39,966 bases of DNA from Deltaproteobacteria bacterium. GTDB taxonomy: Bacteria > Desulfobacterota > Desulfobaccia > Desulfobaccales > 0-14-0-80-60-11. A model generated the notes under the pieces. The model worked only from the letters and a program-made list of their open reading frames with translations. It was not told where the DNA came from and ran no database searches. This document shows, piece by piece, positions 8,369-15,961 of this stretch; the first letter of the stretch is position 1, and the number at the start of each line of letters is the position of its first letter. A program made the translations under genes and the position numbers. Location of the stretch: the NCBI GenBank assembly GCA_021813445.1, contig JAKAKP010000118.1:1-39966 (forward strand). The letters run 5' to 3'.

Positions 8369-8500
8369 GCCTTTTGCAAAATGCTTATTTTATCGTAAAA
8401 ACTCTCCGCGAATTTTCTGCGTCCTCTGCGTCTCCGCGGTGAATTTTCCATTTTTTTCACCGCAGAGGCGCAGAGAGCGCAGAGAGAGGATACGCAGAGA
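8369..8500. repeat. 'CTCTGCGTC' repeat with long hairpin, copy 1
   Basis: Between the divergent kinase and methyltransferase genes (8263-8602) there is no further gene. 8369-8460 is about 80-90 per cent alike with 11221-11320: a 'ccttttgcaaaatgctta' head, 'cgtaaaaactctccgcgaa', then 'ctctgcgtctccgcggtgaa'. At 8454-8500 the sequence turns back (ttcaccgcagaggcgcagag), giving a hairpin of some 30 bases per arm. A third, inverted, degraded copy lies at about 38131-38182. Both divergent promoters must lie in or beside this block. Confidence 0.75.
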
Positions 8501-8602
8501 AAAAGACTTAAAGTGAACTTGGGAATTCACGGCTGGGGTTGCCAGGACCCGCGGCTTCCAGGATTGACAAGATTTCTTAAGAAATCTATCATCTTCCCCA
8601 TC

Positions 8603-9406
8603 ATGTCCACCTCTTATGTCCATGGCTACTCGGCCAAAGAAAATCAGCGTCTCCAGGACCAGGCCTCCACCTTGACCGAGCTGCTGCACGGGGATTCCCT
8701 GTTCCCGCCGGGCAGCCGGGTGTTGGAGGCCGGCTGCGGCGTCGGCTCCCAAACCGTGACCCTGGCCTCAAAAAATCCCGGGGTTTCTTTCACCTCCTGC
8801 GACATCTCGGAATTGTCCCTGGAGCAGGCCCGGCGCCGCGTTCAGGATGCGGGTTTAACCAATGTTAATTTTCAACCGGCCGATATTTTCCATCTGCCCT
8901 TCGAGCCGGAGAGTTTCGACCACGTTTTCGTCTGTTTCGTGCTGGAACATCTGCCGGACCCGGTGGCCGCGCTCCTGGCCTTACAAAAGGTGCTGAAAAT
9001 AGGCGGCACCATGACCGTGATTGAAGGGGATCACGGTTCCGCCTATTTTCACCCGGACAGTGCCGCGGCGCGGCAGGCCATTCTATGCCAGATCCGGCTG
9101 CAGGCCGCCCTGGGCGGCAACGCCTTGATCGGCCGGGAGTTGTATCCCCTGCTGCGCCAAGCGGGATTTACCGAGATCCGGGTGTCACCCCGCCTGGTTT
9201 ATGTGGATGCCAGCAAACCGGAGCTGGTGGATGGGTTTATCAGAAAGACCTTTACGGCCATGATTGAGGGAGTAAGACAAAAAGCCCTGGAGGCCGAAAT
9301 GATCGAGGCCGCCACCTTCGACCAGGGCATCCGCGATCTTTACCGGACCGCGAACTTGCCCGGGACTTTTTGCTACACGTTTTTCAAAGCCATCGGTGTT
9401 AAATGA
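8603..9406 (+). CDS. Class I SAM-dependent methyltransferase
   Basis: A 267-residue Rossmann-fold methyltransferase. ATG 8603 (MSTSYVHGYSAKENQRL) is the natural start; the frame runs open to 8513, but the extension does not resemble the family. Motif I is RVLEAGCGVGSQT (about 45-57), motif II ends in CDISELSLEQARRR, motif III is around PADIFHLPFEPESFDHVF and motif IV is VCFVLEHLPDPVAAL. This is the methyltransferase type 11/25 pattern of ubiquinone/menaquinone and small-molecule methyltransferases; the substrate cannot be read from the sequence. The stop is 11 bases before the JAMM gene, so both are probably on one transcript. Confidence 0.88.
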   Translation: MSTSYVHGYSAKENQRLQDQASTLTELLHGDSLFPPGSRVLEAGCGVGSQTVTLASKNPGVSFTSCDISELSLEQARRRVQDAGLTNVNFQPADIFHLPFEPESFDHVFVCFVLEHLPDPVAALLALQKVLKIGGTMTVIEGDHGSAYFHPDSAAARQAILCQIRLQAALGGNALIGRELYPLLRQAGFTEIRVSPRLVYVDASKPELVDGFIRKTFTAMIEGVRQKALEAEMIEAATFDQGIRDLYRTANLPGTFCYTFFKAIGVK

Positions 9407-9417
9407 TCTAAAACTCC

Positions 9418-10080
9418 ATGCTGCCTATCTACTTAAAAGACCAGGACTTTACGCCGCCGGACGATCCCCTGTATTATCTCCTTACCAAGGACGGGCTCTT
9501 TCTGGTGAAGAGCACTCCGTTCTTTGCCGCGGCGGTGCCCGCCCGGGGCATCCCCTGGCTGGAGCCCCAGGAGCCGGAGGTGCGCCTCACCGCGCCGGCC
9601 CTGCCCGGGGCCTTGCTCCTTCAGGCCCTGGCCTTTTTCCGCGCCGTCTTTTCCCGTTATAAGAGCGAAGCCGTGGTTCTGCTGGCTTGGCGGGACGCCA
9701 CCCGCACCTATGAATTGGTCGTGCCCCACCAGACCGTGGGCGGCGGCCACTGCGACTACGAAGTCCGGGAATTTCCCCCGGGCCTGAGGCGCCTGGGCAC
9801 CATCCACAGCCACGCGGGCGTGGAAGCCTTCCACTCCGAACGGGATGAGGCCGACGAACGCCATGAGGACGGTTTCCATATCACCCTGGGGAACATCGAC
9901 GGCGAGTTGACCATCTCCTGTTCCGTGGTGGTCCAGGGCCTCCGGGGCCGCATCCCCCCGGAGAAGCTCTTCACCCCCTACCCCGTCCCCTGGGACCAGG
10001 CCGCCCCGGCAGCAGGCTGGGCCGCGGAAGTGGAGAGCAAAGTCACCCCCCTGCCCCGGCCCATCGAGTTTGGCACATGA
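9418..10080 (+). CDS. JAMM/MPN (JAB) protein, PRTRC protein A-like
   Basis: A 220-residue protein with a full JAMM metalloprotease signature: Glu84 in KSEAVVLLAW, then His130, His132, Ser140 and Asp143 in GTIHSHAGVEAFHSERD, matching HxH-x7-S-x2-D exactly. JAMM proteins cleave isopeptide or peptide bonds next to ubiquitin-like tails. The N-terminal region (YYLLTKDGLFLVKS) and the overall order resemble protein A of the PRTRC cassette as I recall it, rather than the RadC or Mec+ type. It follows the methyltransferase by 11 bases and precedes an E1-like gene by 329 bases of repeat DNA. No strong Shine-Dalgarno is visible, which would fit coupling to the upstream gene. No ubiquitin-like partner is nearby. 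Confidence 0.82.
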   Translation: MLPIYLKDQDFTPPDDPLYYLLTKDGLFLVKSTPFFAAAVPARGIPWLEPQEPEVRLTAPALPGALLLQALAFFRAVFSRYKSEAVVLLAWRDATRTYELVVPHQTVGGGHCDYEVREFPPGLRRLGTIHSHAGVEAFHSERDEADERHEDGFHITLGNIDGELTISCSVVVQGLRGRIPPEKLFTPYPVPWDQAAPAAGWAAEVESKVTPLPRPIEFGT

Positions 10081-10409
10081 GCAATAGTGAGCAGTGAGCA
10101 GTAAGCCGTGAGCAGTTGGTAGCCCAGGCTTTCCAGCCTGTGCGGGATGAAACCTTTCAGATCAGACATGTAGGGTGGGCACTGCCCACCGATTCCTTTG
10201 ATTAATTAACAAGAGGATGCACCCACAAAGAACTTTTCAGACCAGTTGCCCTTGAGCCAACGGCTCACCCATTAATTTTGCAAAGGACGTAGCGGCGGAC
10301 GTCTCGCCCGCACTGGTAATCCGCACAGGCGAGAAGCCTTTGCCACCAACCTTCTCTCTATTTATTGCGTCTTGCTCTGCGCCTTAGCGTCTTTGCGTGA
10401 GGTTAGTTT
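10081..10409. repeat. Repeat-filled spacer between JAMM and E1-like genes
   Basis: No open frame of interest, in particular no small ubiquitin-like gene. In order: a 'gagcagtgagcagtaagc' tract (10085-10118), the inverted repeat around caggctttccagcctg (10121-10144), a gtagggtgggcactgccc palindrome (10171-10190), part of the 'gagccaacggctcaccc' module (10253-10272), a 'gtctcgcccgc...gcgag' hairpin (10287-10345) and a copy of the 'GCAAAGACGC' family in reverse orientation (10365-10402). The GAGG that ends this last repeat (10399-10402) is placed seven bases before the E1-like ATG and probably serves as its ribosome binding site. Confidence 0.72.
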
Positions 10410-11081
10410 ATGCTGGAAATCAAGGCCATCGGCATCGGCGGCATCGGCTGTGCGTTGCTGCCTTTTCTCTGCCGGTATTTGCAGTACTCCGGGGAAAAGG
10501 CCCGGCTCACCCTGATTGACGGCGACCGTTTCGAGCGGGCCAACGCCGCCCGCCAGTCCTTCAGCCGCCTGGGAAATAAAGCGGAGGTGAAGGCCCAGGA
10601 ACTGGCCCAGGAGTTTGAAAACCTGTCATTGCGCGCGGTGCCGGAGTTTGTCACGGGGGAAAACGTCTCCCGCCTGCTCAAGGAAGGGGAAGTTATCTTC
10701 CTGATGGTGGACAACCACGCCAGCCGCAAGCTGGTGAGCGACCACGCCGCCACTTTGGCCGAAATCACCCTTATTTCCGGGGGCAACGACTTTGTGGACG
10801 GCAACGTCCAGGTTTACCTGCGGCGACAGGGCCGGGACCTCACCCCTTCCCTGAGCCGTTACCACCCGGAAATCGCCCAGCCCCAGGACCGCAACCCCGG
10901 GGAGCTTTCCTGCGAGGAACTCATGGCCGCGGGCGCGCCCCAACTCCTCTTCACCAACCTCATGGTGGCCAGCCTGATGCTCAACGCCTTCTATGCCTGG
11001 AGCCAGGACCGCCTGGCCTACTCCGAAGCCTACCTGGATATCCTGGAAAACCTCACCCGGGCCGTGGCCCGGCCGGTGTAG
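10410..11081 (+). CDS. E1-like adenylating protein (ThiF family), PRTRC ThiF-like
   Basis: A compact 223-residue member of the ThiF/MoeB/E1 superfamily, which adenylate the C-terminal glycine of ubiquitin-like or sulfur-carrier proteins. Visible residues: the glycine loop IGIGGIG (7-13), LIDGDRFERANAARQ with Asp37, Asp39, Asn45 and Arg48, Lys57 in GNKAEVKAQ, and MVDNHASRK with Asp101. A C-terminal SCEELMAAGAPQLLFTNLM tract (Cys168) resembles the end of PRTRC ThiF proteins. The MoeB-type CxxC zinc pairs are absent. Start ATG 10410 has GAGG seven bases upstream, supplied by a repeat. With the JAMM gene it makes a conjugation/deconjugation-type pair lacking its modifier. Confidence 0.85.
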   Translation: MLEIKAIGIGGIGCALLPFLCRYLQYSGEKARLTLIDGDRFERANAARQSFSRLGNKAEVKAQELAQEFENLSLRAVPEFVTGENVSRLLKEGEVIFLMVDNHASRKLVSDHAATLAEITLISGGNDFVDGNVQVYLRRQGRDLTPSLSRYHPEIAQPQDRNPGELSCEELMAAGAPQLLFTNLMVASLMLNAFYAWSQDRLAYSEAYLDILENLTRAVARPV

Positions 11082-11667
11082 AAGATATGGGGGGAGGGCC
11101 AGGGGCCTGAGGCCCCTGCCCTCCTCCCACGCCCCCCTCCCAACCCGCTTAAGCTTTGGCAGACTGTAGGGGGGCACCCAGGTGTGCCCCCGGGACGTTC
11201 GCAAAAACACATCTCCTTAGAGCCCTTTGCAAAATGCTTATATTTAATCGTAAAAACTCTCCGCGAATTCTCTGCGTCCTCTGCGTCTCCGCGGTGAATT
11301 TTCCTTTTTTTTCACCGCAGTTCTTCATGAGCCCCTGGCTTACCCATGAATTATGAAAAAACTGGTGGGGCGGGCCTCCGTGCCCGCCGAGCGTCTGGCG
11401 GGAAGGGACGCCCGCCCCACCCATTCCCTCTTTTCGGAGAAGTTAAAGAAAGGTGGGCAGTGCCCACCCTACAGAATGAACTTTTCGTAGCAGCCTGCTC
11501 AGTCTCTATAAATCAAGACAATCATAAGGATTAAGGCCGTAATATTTGCAGCCGCCAAGGCGGACACCTGGGTCCGCCCCTGCCACAAAAAACGGGGAAA
11601 GCCGGAACCTCCAGCTTTCCCCGCCAAATTTGCCACCAATCAAGAATAAAAAGAAACGTCGTCCCTT
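11082..11667. repeat. Repeat block: 'CTCTGCGTC' copy 2 plus composite element copy B (inverted)
   Basis: No gene. 11221-11320 is the second copy of the 8369-8460 repeat, ending abruptly in 'ttcaccgcag'. It is directly followed (11326-11490) by the inverted composite element: 'gagccc', 'ttatgaaaaa', the GC hairpin 11364-11421, 'cattccctcttttcggaga' and the ggtgggcagtgcccacc palindrome. The same two blocks lie together, in inverted orientation, at 37985-38185. 11546-11580 is a hairpin (ggcgga / tccgcc). The rest is unremarkable. Confidence 0.72.
11587..11623 (-). terminator. Rho-independent terminator of the lipoprotein pair
   Basis: Read on the minus strand, a stem with 10-base arms (CGGGGAAAGC / GCTTTCCCCG, 11593-11602 and 11614-11623) around an 11-base loop is followed by six T residues (11587-11592). 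It lies 45 bases downstream of the lipoprotein gene that ends at 11668. Confidence 0.75.
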
Positions 11668-12231
11668 CTATCCCACTTTTTCTTCCACTTGCGGTGTCTT
11701 TCTCTTCTTTATGGCCCTTTTCATCTTCTTCTTGGTCTTCCACCGCGGCTCCGGCTTGACGATCTCCACCATGAAGTCATATTGCTGGCACATGAAGGCG
11801 TAGTCCCGGGGATGGGCGAAGATCTTCATGCAGTAAAAGGGCTTGCCGTCGTGGTAGGCCGTCAGATCGAAGCGGGGCACCCAGGAAGTATACTCTATCC
11901 AGCCCTTGGCCGGAATTATCAGGATCGCGCCGCTGTTGCTGGACGGCACCTCCACTTCATACCTGGTAGTATTTTTGATGATGCCGGTATACTTGCGCAC
12001 CTGCCTGCCCTTTAGCAAACTCGCGGGCACGGGCAGGTCCCGCATATCCGGTAAGGCCGCCTCCACGTCCTCCTGGGGATTAAAAGCCAGGGCATTCTCT
12101 TCGCCCGCACTGGCAATGAGACTTTTTTGCCCGCCATAAGAGGTAAGCGGCACTCCTTGACGCACGCTGGCGCCGGTACAGCCGAAAACAAAAAGTATCA
12201 AGAGAGTTAAGAATATGATCCTTTTGCCCAT
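11668..12231 (-). CDS. Lipoprotein of unknown function
   Basis: A 187-residue protein from ATG 12231, which has GGGCGAGG directly upstream. The longer frame to 12369 overlaps the preceding gene and is not needed. An N-terminal lipoprotein signal is clear (MGKRIIFLTLLILFVFGC, lipobox VFGC with the modified Cys at about residue 18). The mature part contains KYTGIIKNTTRYEVEVPS, a 'KGWIEYTSW' strand and ends in a strongly basic Lys/Arg tail (KTKKKMKRAIKKRK). I do not recognise the family; the middle looks beta-rich. It follows the other lipoprotein gene by 13 bases, so the two form an operon and probably work at the same membrane. Confidence 0.75.
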   Translation of the reverse strand: MGKRIIFLTLLILFVFGCTGASVRQGVPLTSYGGQKSLIASAGEENALAFNPQEDVEAALPDMRDLPVPASLLKGRQVRKYTGIIKNTTRYEVEVPSSNSGAILIIPAKGWIEYTSWVPRFDLTAYHDGKPFYCMKIFAHPRDYAFMCQQYDFMVEIVKPEPRWKTKKKMKRAIKKRKTPQVEEKVG

Positions 12232-12244
12232 GGCCTCGCCCCCG

Positions 12245-12679
12245 TTATTGGATGGGTTGGTAGCCGAAGGAAGCGGGCAGCCGGGATTGACTCGCAGCTG
12301 CGGGGGCTTCGCTTCTCCTGGGTAAGGGTTTCTGGTCAAACTCGTATTCGATGATGCCCCCGGTTTCATCGTATTTGACCGATTTTAATTTCTTGCTGTA
12401 ATTGATCATGGCCACCGCCCTGGCGAAGTTATAGGGCGTGACCGGCGGGGGGCCGGAAGTCACTGAGAGCGCGCCCACGCCAAAACCAGCGTTCCCGCCG
12501 CTGCCCGCGCCACCGCCGCCGCCGATGACAAAGGTGCCCGAGGGGCCGGAACTGTTGTTGGTATATTTGCCGGAGGCATAGCCGTCGAGTTGATCGGTGT
12601 CGATATATTCTGAATGTTGATAAGTAGCGCATCCTGCAAACAACAAAACCAGCATCACCAATAAGCCCATAATCTTCAT
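12245..12679 (-). CDS. Glycine-rich lipoprotein of unknown function
   Basis: A 144-residue lipoprotein: MKIMGLLVMLVLLFAGC gives a short signal and the lipobox FAGC. It is followed by a tyrosine/glycine-rich mature part with a run of glycines (FVIGGGGGAGSGGNAGFG, about residues 51-68) and a proline-rich C-terminus. I do not recognise a family. First gene of a two-gene operon with the lipoprotein at 11668-12231. Upstream at 12734-12739 (minus strand) is a TTGACA overlapping a perfect inverted repeat (ACAAAC-a-GTTTGT, 12724-12736), a possible promoter and operator. Confidence 0.72.
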   Translation of the reverse strand: MKIMGLLVMLVLLFAGCATYQHSEYIDTDQLDGYASGKYTNNSSGPSGTFVIGGGGGAGSGGNAGFGVGALSVTSGPPPVTPYNFARAVAMINYSKKLKSVKYDETGGIIEYEFDQKPLPRRSEAPAAASQSRLPASFGYQPIQ

Positions 12680-12716
12680 GGCCTGCCCCCCGATCGGGTA
12701 TTTACTTTTTCGATTA

Positions 12717-12740
12717 AGAACTTACAAACAGTTTGTCAAG
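12717..12740 (-). promoter_or_regulatory. Possible promoter/operator of the lipoprotein pair
   Basis: On the minus strand TTGACA (12739-12734) overlaps a perfect 13-base inverted repeat (12724-12736, arms ACAAAC and GTTTGT). A -10 element is poor (TAATCG at 12716-12711 with a 17-base spacer), so an activator-dependent or different start is possible. Confidence 0.35.
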
Positions 12741-13517
12741 GAATTTTTCATAAATCTTTACGTTATTATCAACAAAACTTGGACGCGGAACAATTCTCCC
12801 GTTACCTAGATTATGTCGGTAGTTGTAGCGGATTCCTGAAAAAAAATTGCAGGGGATGGAGGTATGCCTCGTCCCCCAGTTGTGCTCGGCCAGTTCTTAT
12901 CTAAGGTGCTTAAGCACAGCTTGGGCGAAAATCAGTCGTTCCCAAGTGCAACTTGGTAACGAGGATTGTAGGGTGCGTCTTACGCACCATTTTCGGCTAA
13001 GCTGTACGGTGCGTCTCACGCACCATTTCGGAGCGTAAGACGCGCCCTACGAGGACATTTTCAGAGCAGTTTCCTATGGGCCTTTGGCCCGCCCACAAAG
13101 CATGAAAAGGCGAACGCAGGGCGGGCGTCCCCGCCCGCCCGGGTTGTCCGCGCAGGCTGGAAAGCCCGTGCTACCGCCTTAACTTTTCAGAGGCAGAAGC
13201 AAAAAAACCAGGGGCGAACACGTGGGTCCGCCCCTGGGATGATAGCCTTTCCAGCGCTTCTCTTTGGAGGTTCTAAGTCCCCCTTTCTTAAAGGGGGATT
13301 TAGGGGGATTATCAGCTGCTATTTAATCCCCCCTGCCCCCCTTTGGAAAATGGGGGGAATTTTTAGGGGTTTTATTCATTCCCTGGCTGTGCCCGGGAAC
13401 GCCTGTCTAAGGTGCCCAAGCACAGCTTGGGCGGAGATCAACCGTTCCCAAGTGCAACTTGGGAACGAGCAGGAATTCTGTTCACTGCTCACTGCTTACT
13501 GCTCGCTGCTCACTGTC
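12741..13517. repeat. Repeat-rich spacer downstream of the flagellar operon
   Basis: No gene. 12896-12963 and 13404-13468 are two copies of a 66-base repeat containing 'agcacagcttggg' and the inverted repeat gttcccaagtgcaacttgg. 12967-13050 is a set of 'ggtgcgtcttacgcacc'-type palindromes in tandem. 13144-13177 is an inverted copy of the caggctttccagcctg module. 13275-13372 is a long hairpin of 'aatcccccttt'-type arms. 13480-13515 is a 'cactgctcactgcttactg' tract. Confidence 0.72.
13201..13238 (-). terminator. Candidate terminator of the flagellar operon
   Basis: On the minus strand a GC-rich stem (CCAGGGGCG / CGCCCCTGG, 13208-13237) is followed by seven T residues (13207-13201). It lies 280 bases after flgE, with repeats between, so it could also belong to a repeat module; a similar 'gggtccgcccctg' hairpin stands near 11565. 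Confidence 0.55.
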
Positions 13518-15176
13518 CTACTGTTTCAGGTTCAGCACCTCCTGGAGCAGGGTGTCGCTGGTGGTGATGATCCTGGAGTTGGCCTGGAAACCCCGCTGGT
13601 AGATGATCATGTGCACGAACTGGTCGCTCAGGTCCACGTTGGACTGTTCCAGGGAGTTGGAGGTGATGGTGCCCAGGCCGTTGGTGTTGGCCGCGCCGGT
13701 CAGGGGCACGCCGGAGGCCTGGGTTTCGGTGTACATGTTGGAGCCTTCCTGGTGCAGCTTGTTGGGGGCGTTGAACCGGGCCAGGGTCAACTGGTACAGG
13801 GGCGTGATCTGGCCATTGGAGTAATTGCCGGTGATCACCCCGGAATTGTCGATGGATACCCGCTGCAGGTAGCCGGGGCCGTAGCCGTCCTGGGACGCGT
13901 AGTTGGTCACCGAGGACGCGGCGTACTGGGTGGTGCTGCCGCCGGAGGTGTTTTTCAGGTTGAGGGTGGTCTGATTAGTGGTGGTATCGCCCGGGATGTT
14001 ATAAGCCGAGAGGTCGATGGAGTATTTCCCGTTGGAAGTAAGAGTGCCATTGCTGTCAAAAACCATGTTGGCCGGGTTACCTGCATTCGTACCGGTGGAG
14101 ACATTATAATCATTAACATGAACAGTATTACCATCCAGGGTGGCGCCGACCTGCCAGTCATGGTCGCTGGTTGCAGTGGTGCCAGCCGCCCAGCCGGTAG
14201 TACCTGCTCCTGGCGGGGTTGCCCCTGTCCAAGCACTGCAACTGATGGTCAGGGCACCAGCAGGAGTGCTGCTTGCTTCGGCCCTGAAGGGGCCTGCGGC
14301 GGTAGCAGAACCGCCATATGCAGCAATGGCAGCCGCGGTTTTTTGGGCCACCTGGGCTGCGGTGTCGGTGCTCGTGACACCCGTTACAGCAATGCCGTTG
14401 CCGGCATAAGCGCCCCCGGGGTTCGGATCAACTCCACCGCCCGTGTCGTACCAGACGTAATAAGATTTGGTGCCGTCGCCAATGGTCCAATATTTGCCAG
14501 GTGCACCCGATGCAACCGCTAAACTCGCTCCATTCCCGCAAGTTAGGCTGGCATCTTGTTGAGTGGCAAGTTTTGTATAAGTCATATTGAGGGTGTGGGC
14601 GTTGCCCGTGGTGTCATACACGGACAGGGCCGAAGTGTAGTAGTTGGGCGACGAAGTGGAGGTGGTGGAGGAATCCAGGTTGAGGACCATGTCCAGGCTG
14701 GTGGTGGCCTGGGGGGGGCTGAAGTTCTGGGAGATGACGATGTCCGTGTCCGTGCCGCTGGCAGTGCCGTTGACCATCTGCTTGCCCTGGACGTGGTAGC
14801 CGTGGGCGTTCACCAGGTAGCCGTCCTTGTTCAGGTTGAAGCTGCCGTCCCGGGTGTAATAGACCCCCCCGGCAGAGGGATCTTTGACGATCAGAAAGCC
14901 GGTGCCGGTGATGGCCACGTCCGTGTCGTTGGCGCTGGTCTCCAGGGACCCCTGGGAGAAGATGGGATCGATGGAGGAGATGCGGTCGCCCCGGCCCTCT
15001 TGCCCGGGCCCGGAACCGGTGGAGACCATCTGGTACATCAGGTCCTCGAAATGGACCTGGCTGTACTTGAAGCCGGTAGTGCTGAGGTTGGCGATATTGT
15101 CCCCCACCACCCCCAGGGCCTCGCCGTAACTGCTGAGGCCGGTTAATCCCGTATACATGGCGCTGGAAATAGACAT
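13518..15176 (-). CDS. flgE: Flagellar hook protein FlgE
   Basis: A 552-residue FlgE, the subunit of the flagellar hook, exported through the flagellar type III apparatus. The N-terminal rod motif MSISSAMYTGLTGLSSYGEA and GDNIANLSTTGFKYSQ (26-40), the GTGFLIV...YYTRDGSF core strand (91-113) and the C-terminal SNVDLSDQFVHMIIYQRGFQ with NSRIITTSDTLLQEV are typical. Residues about 205-339 interrupt the usual hook sequence between MTYTKLAT and DHDWQVGATLDGN: an alanine/glycine-rich module with KYWTIGDGTKSYYVWY and TDTAAQVAQKTAAAI, which looks like an inserted surface domain. Last gene of the fliK-flgD-flgE operon. Confidence 0.95.
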   Translation of the reverse strand: MSISSAMYTGLTGLSSYGEALGVVGDNIANLSTTGFKYSQVHFEDLMYQMVSTGSGPGQEGRGDRISSIDPIFSQGSLETSANDTDVAITGTGFLIVKDPSAGGVYYTRDGSFNLNKDGYLVNAHGYHVQGKQMVNGTASGTDTDIVISQNFSPPQATTSLDMVLNLDSSTTSTSSPNYYTSALSVYDTTGNAHTLNMTYTKLATQQDASLTCGNGASLAVASGAPGKYWTIGDGTKSYYVWYDTGGGVDPNPGGAYAGNGIAVTGVTSTDTAAQVAQKTAAAIAAYGGSATAAGPFRAEASSTPAGALTISCSAWTGATPPGAGTTGWAAGTTATSDHDWQVGATLDGNTVHVNDYNVSTGTNAGNPANMVFDSNGTLTSNGKYSIDLSAYNIPGDTTTNQTTLNLKNTSGGSTTQYAASSVTNYASQDGYGPGYLQRVSIDNSGVITGNYSNGQITPLYQLTLARFNAPNKLHQEGSNMYTETQASGVPLTGAANTNGLGTITSNSLEQSNVDLSDQFVHMIIYQRGFQANSRIITTSDTLLQEVLNLKQ

Positions 15177-15235
15177 TGCTTAGCCCCTCCGAAGGCCTGG
15201 TGCGGGGCCGCGGCCTGGCGGCCCCGGGTTATGAT

Positions 15236-15937
15236 TTACGATTCATCTATGGAGATAACGTTGTCCAAGGTGACCAGTTTGCCGTTGATTTTCAAATAGA
15301 CCGTGCCGGAATCCTGGAGCACCTGGGTGACGGTGCCGGTGACCAGGCTGGCCGCAGTCACCGCATTGCCCTTGGCGTCCAGGGCGCTCACTGTGAAGGA
15401 ATAAGTGCCGTCGGCCACGGCGTTGCCGTTGTTGTCCTTGCCGTCCCAGGTAATCTGGTTCTCCCCGGCGTTCTTGCCGCCCAGGTCCATGGTGCGCACT
15501 ACCTGGCCGCTGCTGTCCTTGATGGAGACCTTGACAGAGGTCGCGGCCGAGCTGAGAACGTACGACATATCGCCGACTTTACCGCCGGTGACCTGGAAGA
15601 TGTTGCCCTGGGCCTTGACCGTCTTGCCCAGCATGGACAACCCCTGGGTCATCTGCTGGGCGCTCTGGAGATTGGTCATGTTGGTGCTCAGGTTGCCCAT
15701 GGTGGTGTTGAGGTTGATCAACTGCTCCAGGGAGCTGAATTGCGACAGTTGGGCCACAAAGTCCTTGGGGTCTTCCGGGCTTAAAGGGTCCTGGTACTGC
15801 AACTGGGTGGTCAGGAGCTTGAGGAAGTCCTCTTTGCCCATGGTGACGCCGTTAGTGAGTGACGAATTGCTCGAACTCGCTGACGAAGTGGTGGTGCTGC
15901 TGGTGGTGTTTGGGATGCTGGAGACAGATGTGCTCAT
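15236..15937 (-). CDS. flgD: Flagellar hook assembly protein FlgD
   Basis: A 233-residue hook-capping scaffold needed for FlgE polymerisation. The N-terminal 30 residues are Ser/Thr-rich; then comes the conserved FlgD block [20 protein letters not shown] and [18 protein letters not shown]. The C-terminal half carries the FlgD Ig/Tudor-like part ([39 protein letters not shown]). ATG 15937 has GAGG nine bases upstream; a TTG at 15952 in frame is less likely. It lies 24 bases after fliK and 59 before flgE. Confidence 0.94.
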   Translation of the reverse strand: MSTSVSSIPNTTSSTTTSSASSSNSSLTNGVTMGKEDFLKLLTTQLQYQDPLSPEDPKDFVAQLSQFSSLEQLINLNTTMGNLSTNMTNLQSAQQMTQGLSMLGKTVKAQGNIFQVTGGKVGDMSYVLSSAATSVKVSIKDSSGQVVRTMDLGGKNAGENQITWDGKDNNGNAVADGTYSFTVSALDAKGNAVTAASLVTGTVTQVLQDSGTVYLKINGKLVTLDNVISIDES

Positions 15938-15961
15938 GGACCTAATCCTCAAAGGAGTTAA

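Noticed and set aside
8263-8460. N-terminal extension of the kinase gene
   Set aside because: The frame is open, but the DNA is a dispersed repeat with a second copy at 11221-11320, and the receiver fold starts at GTG 8262 with a usable Shine-Dalgarno.
13239-14522. Long plus-strand open frame of 427 codons
   Set aside because: It lies antisense to flgE and begins in repeats; it is a by-product of the high GC content of flgE.
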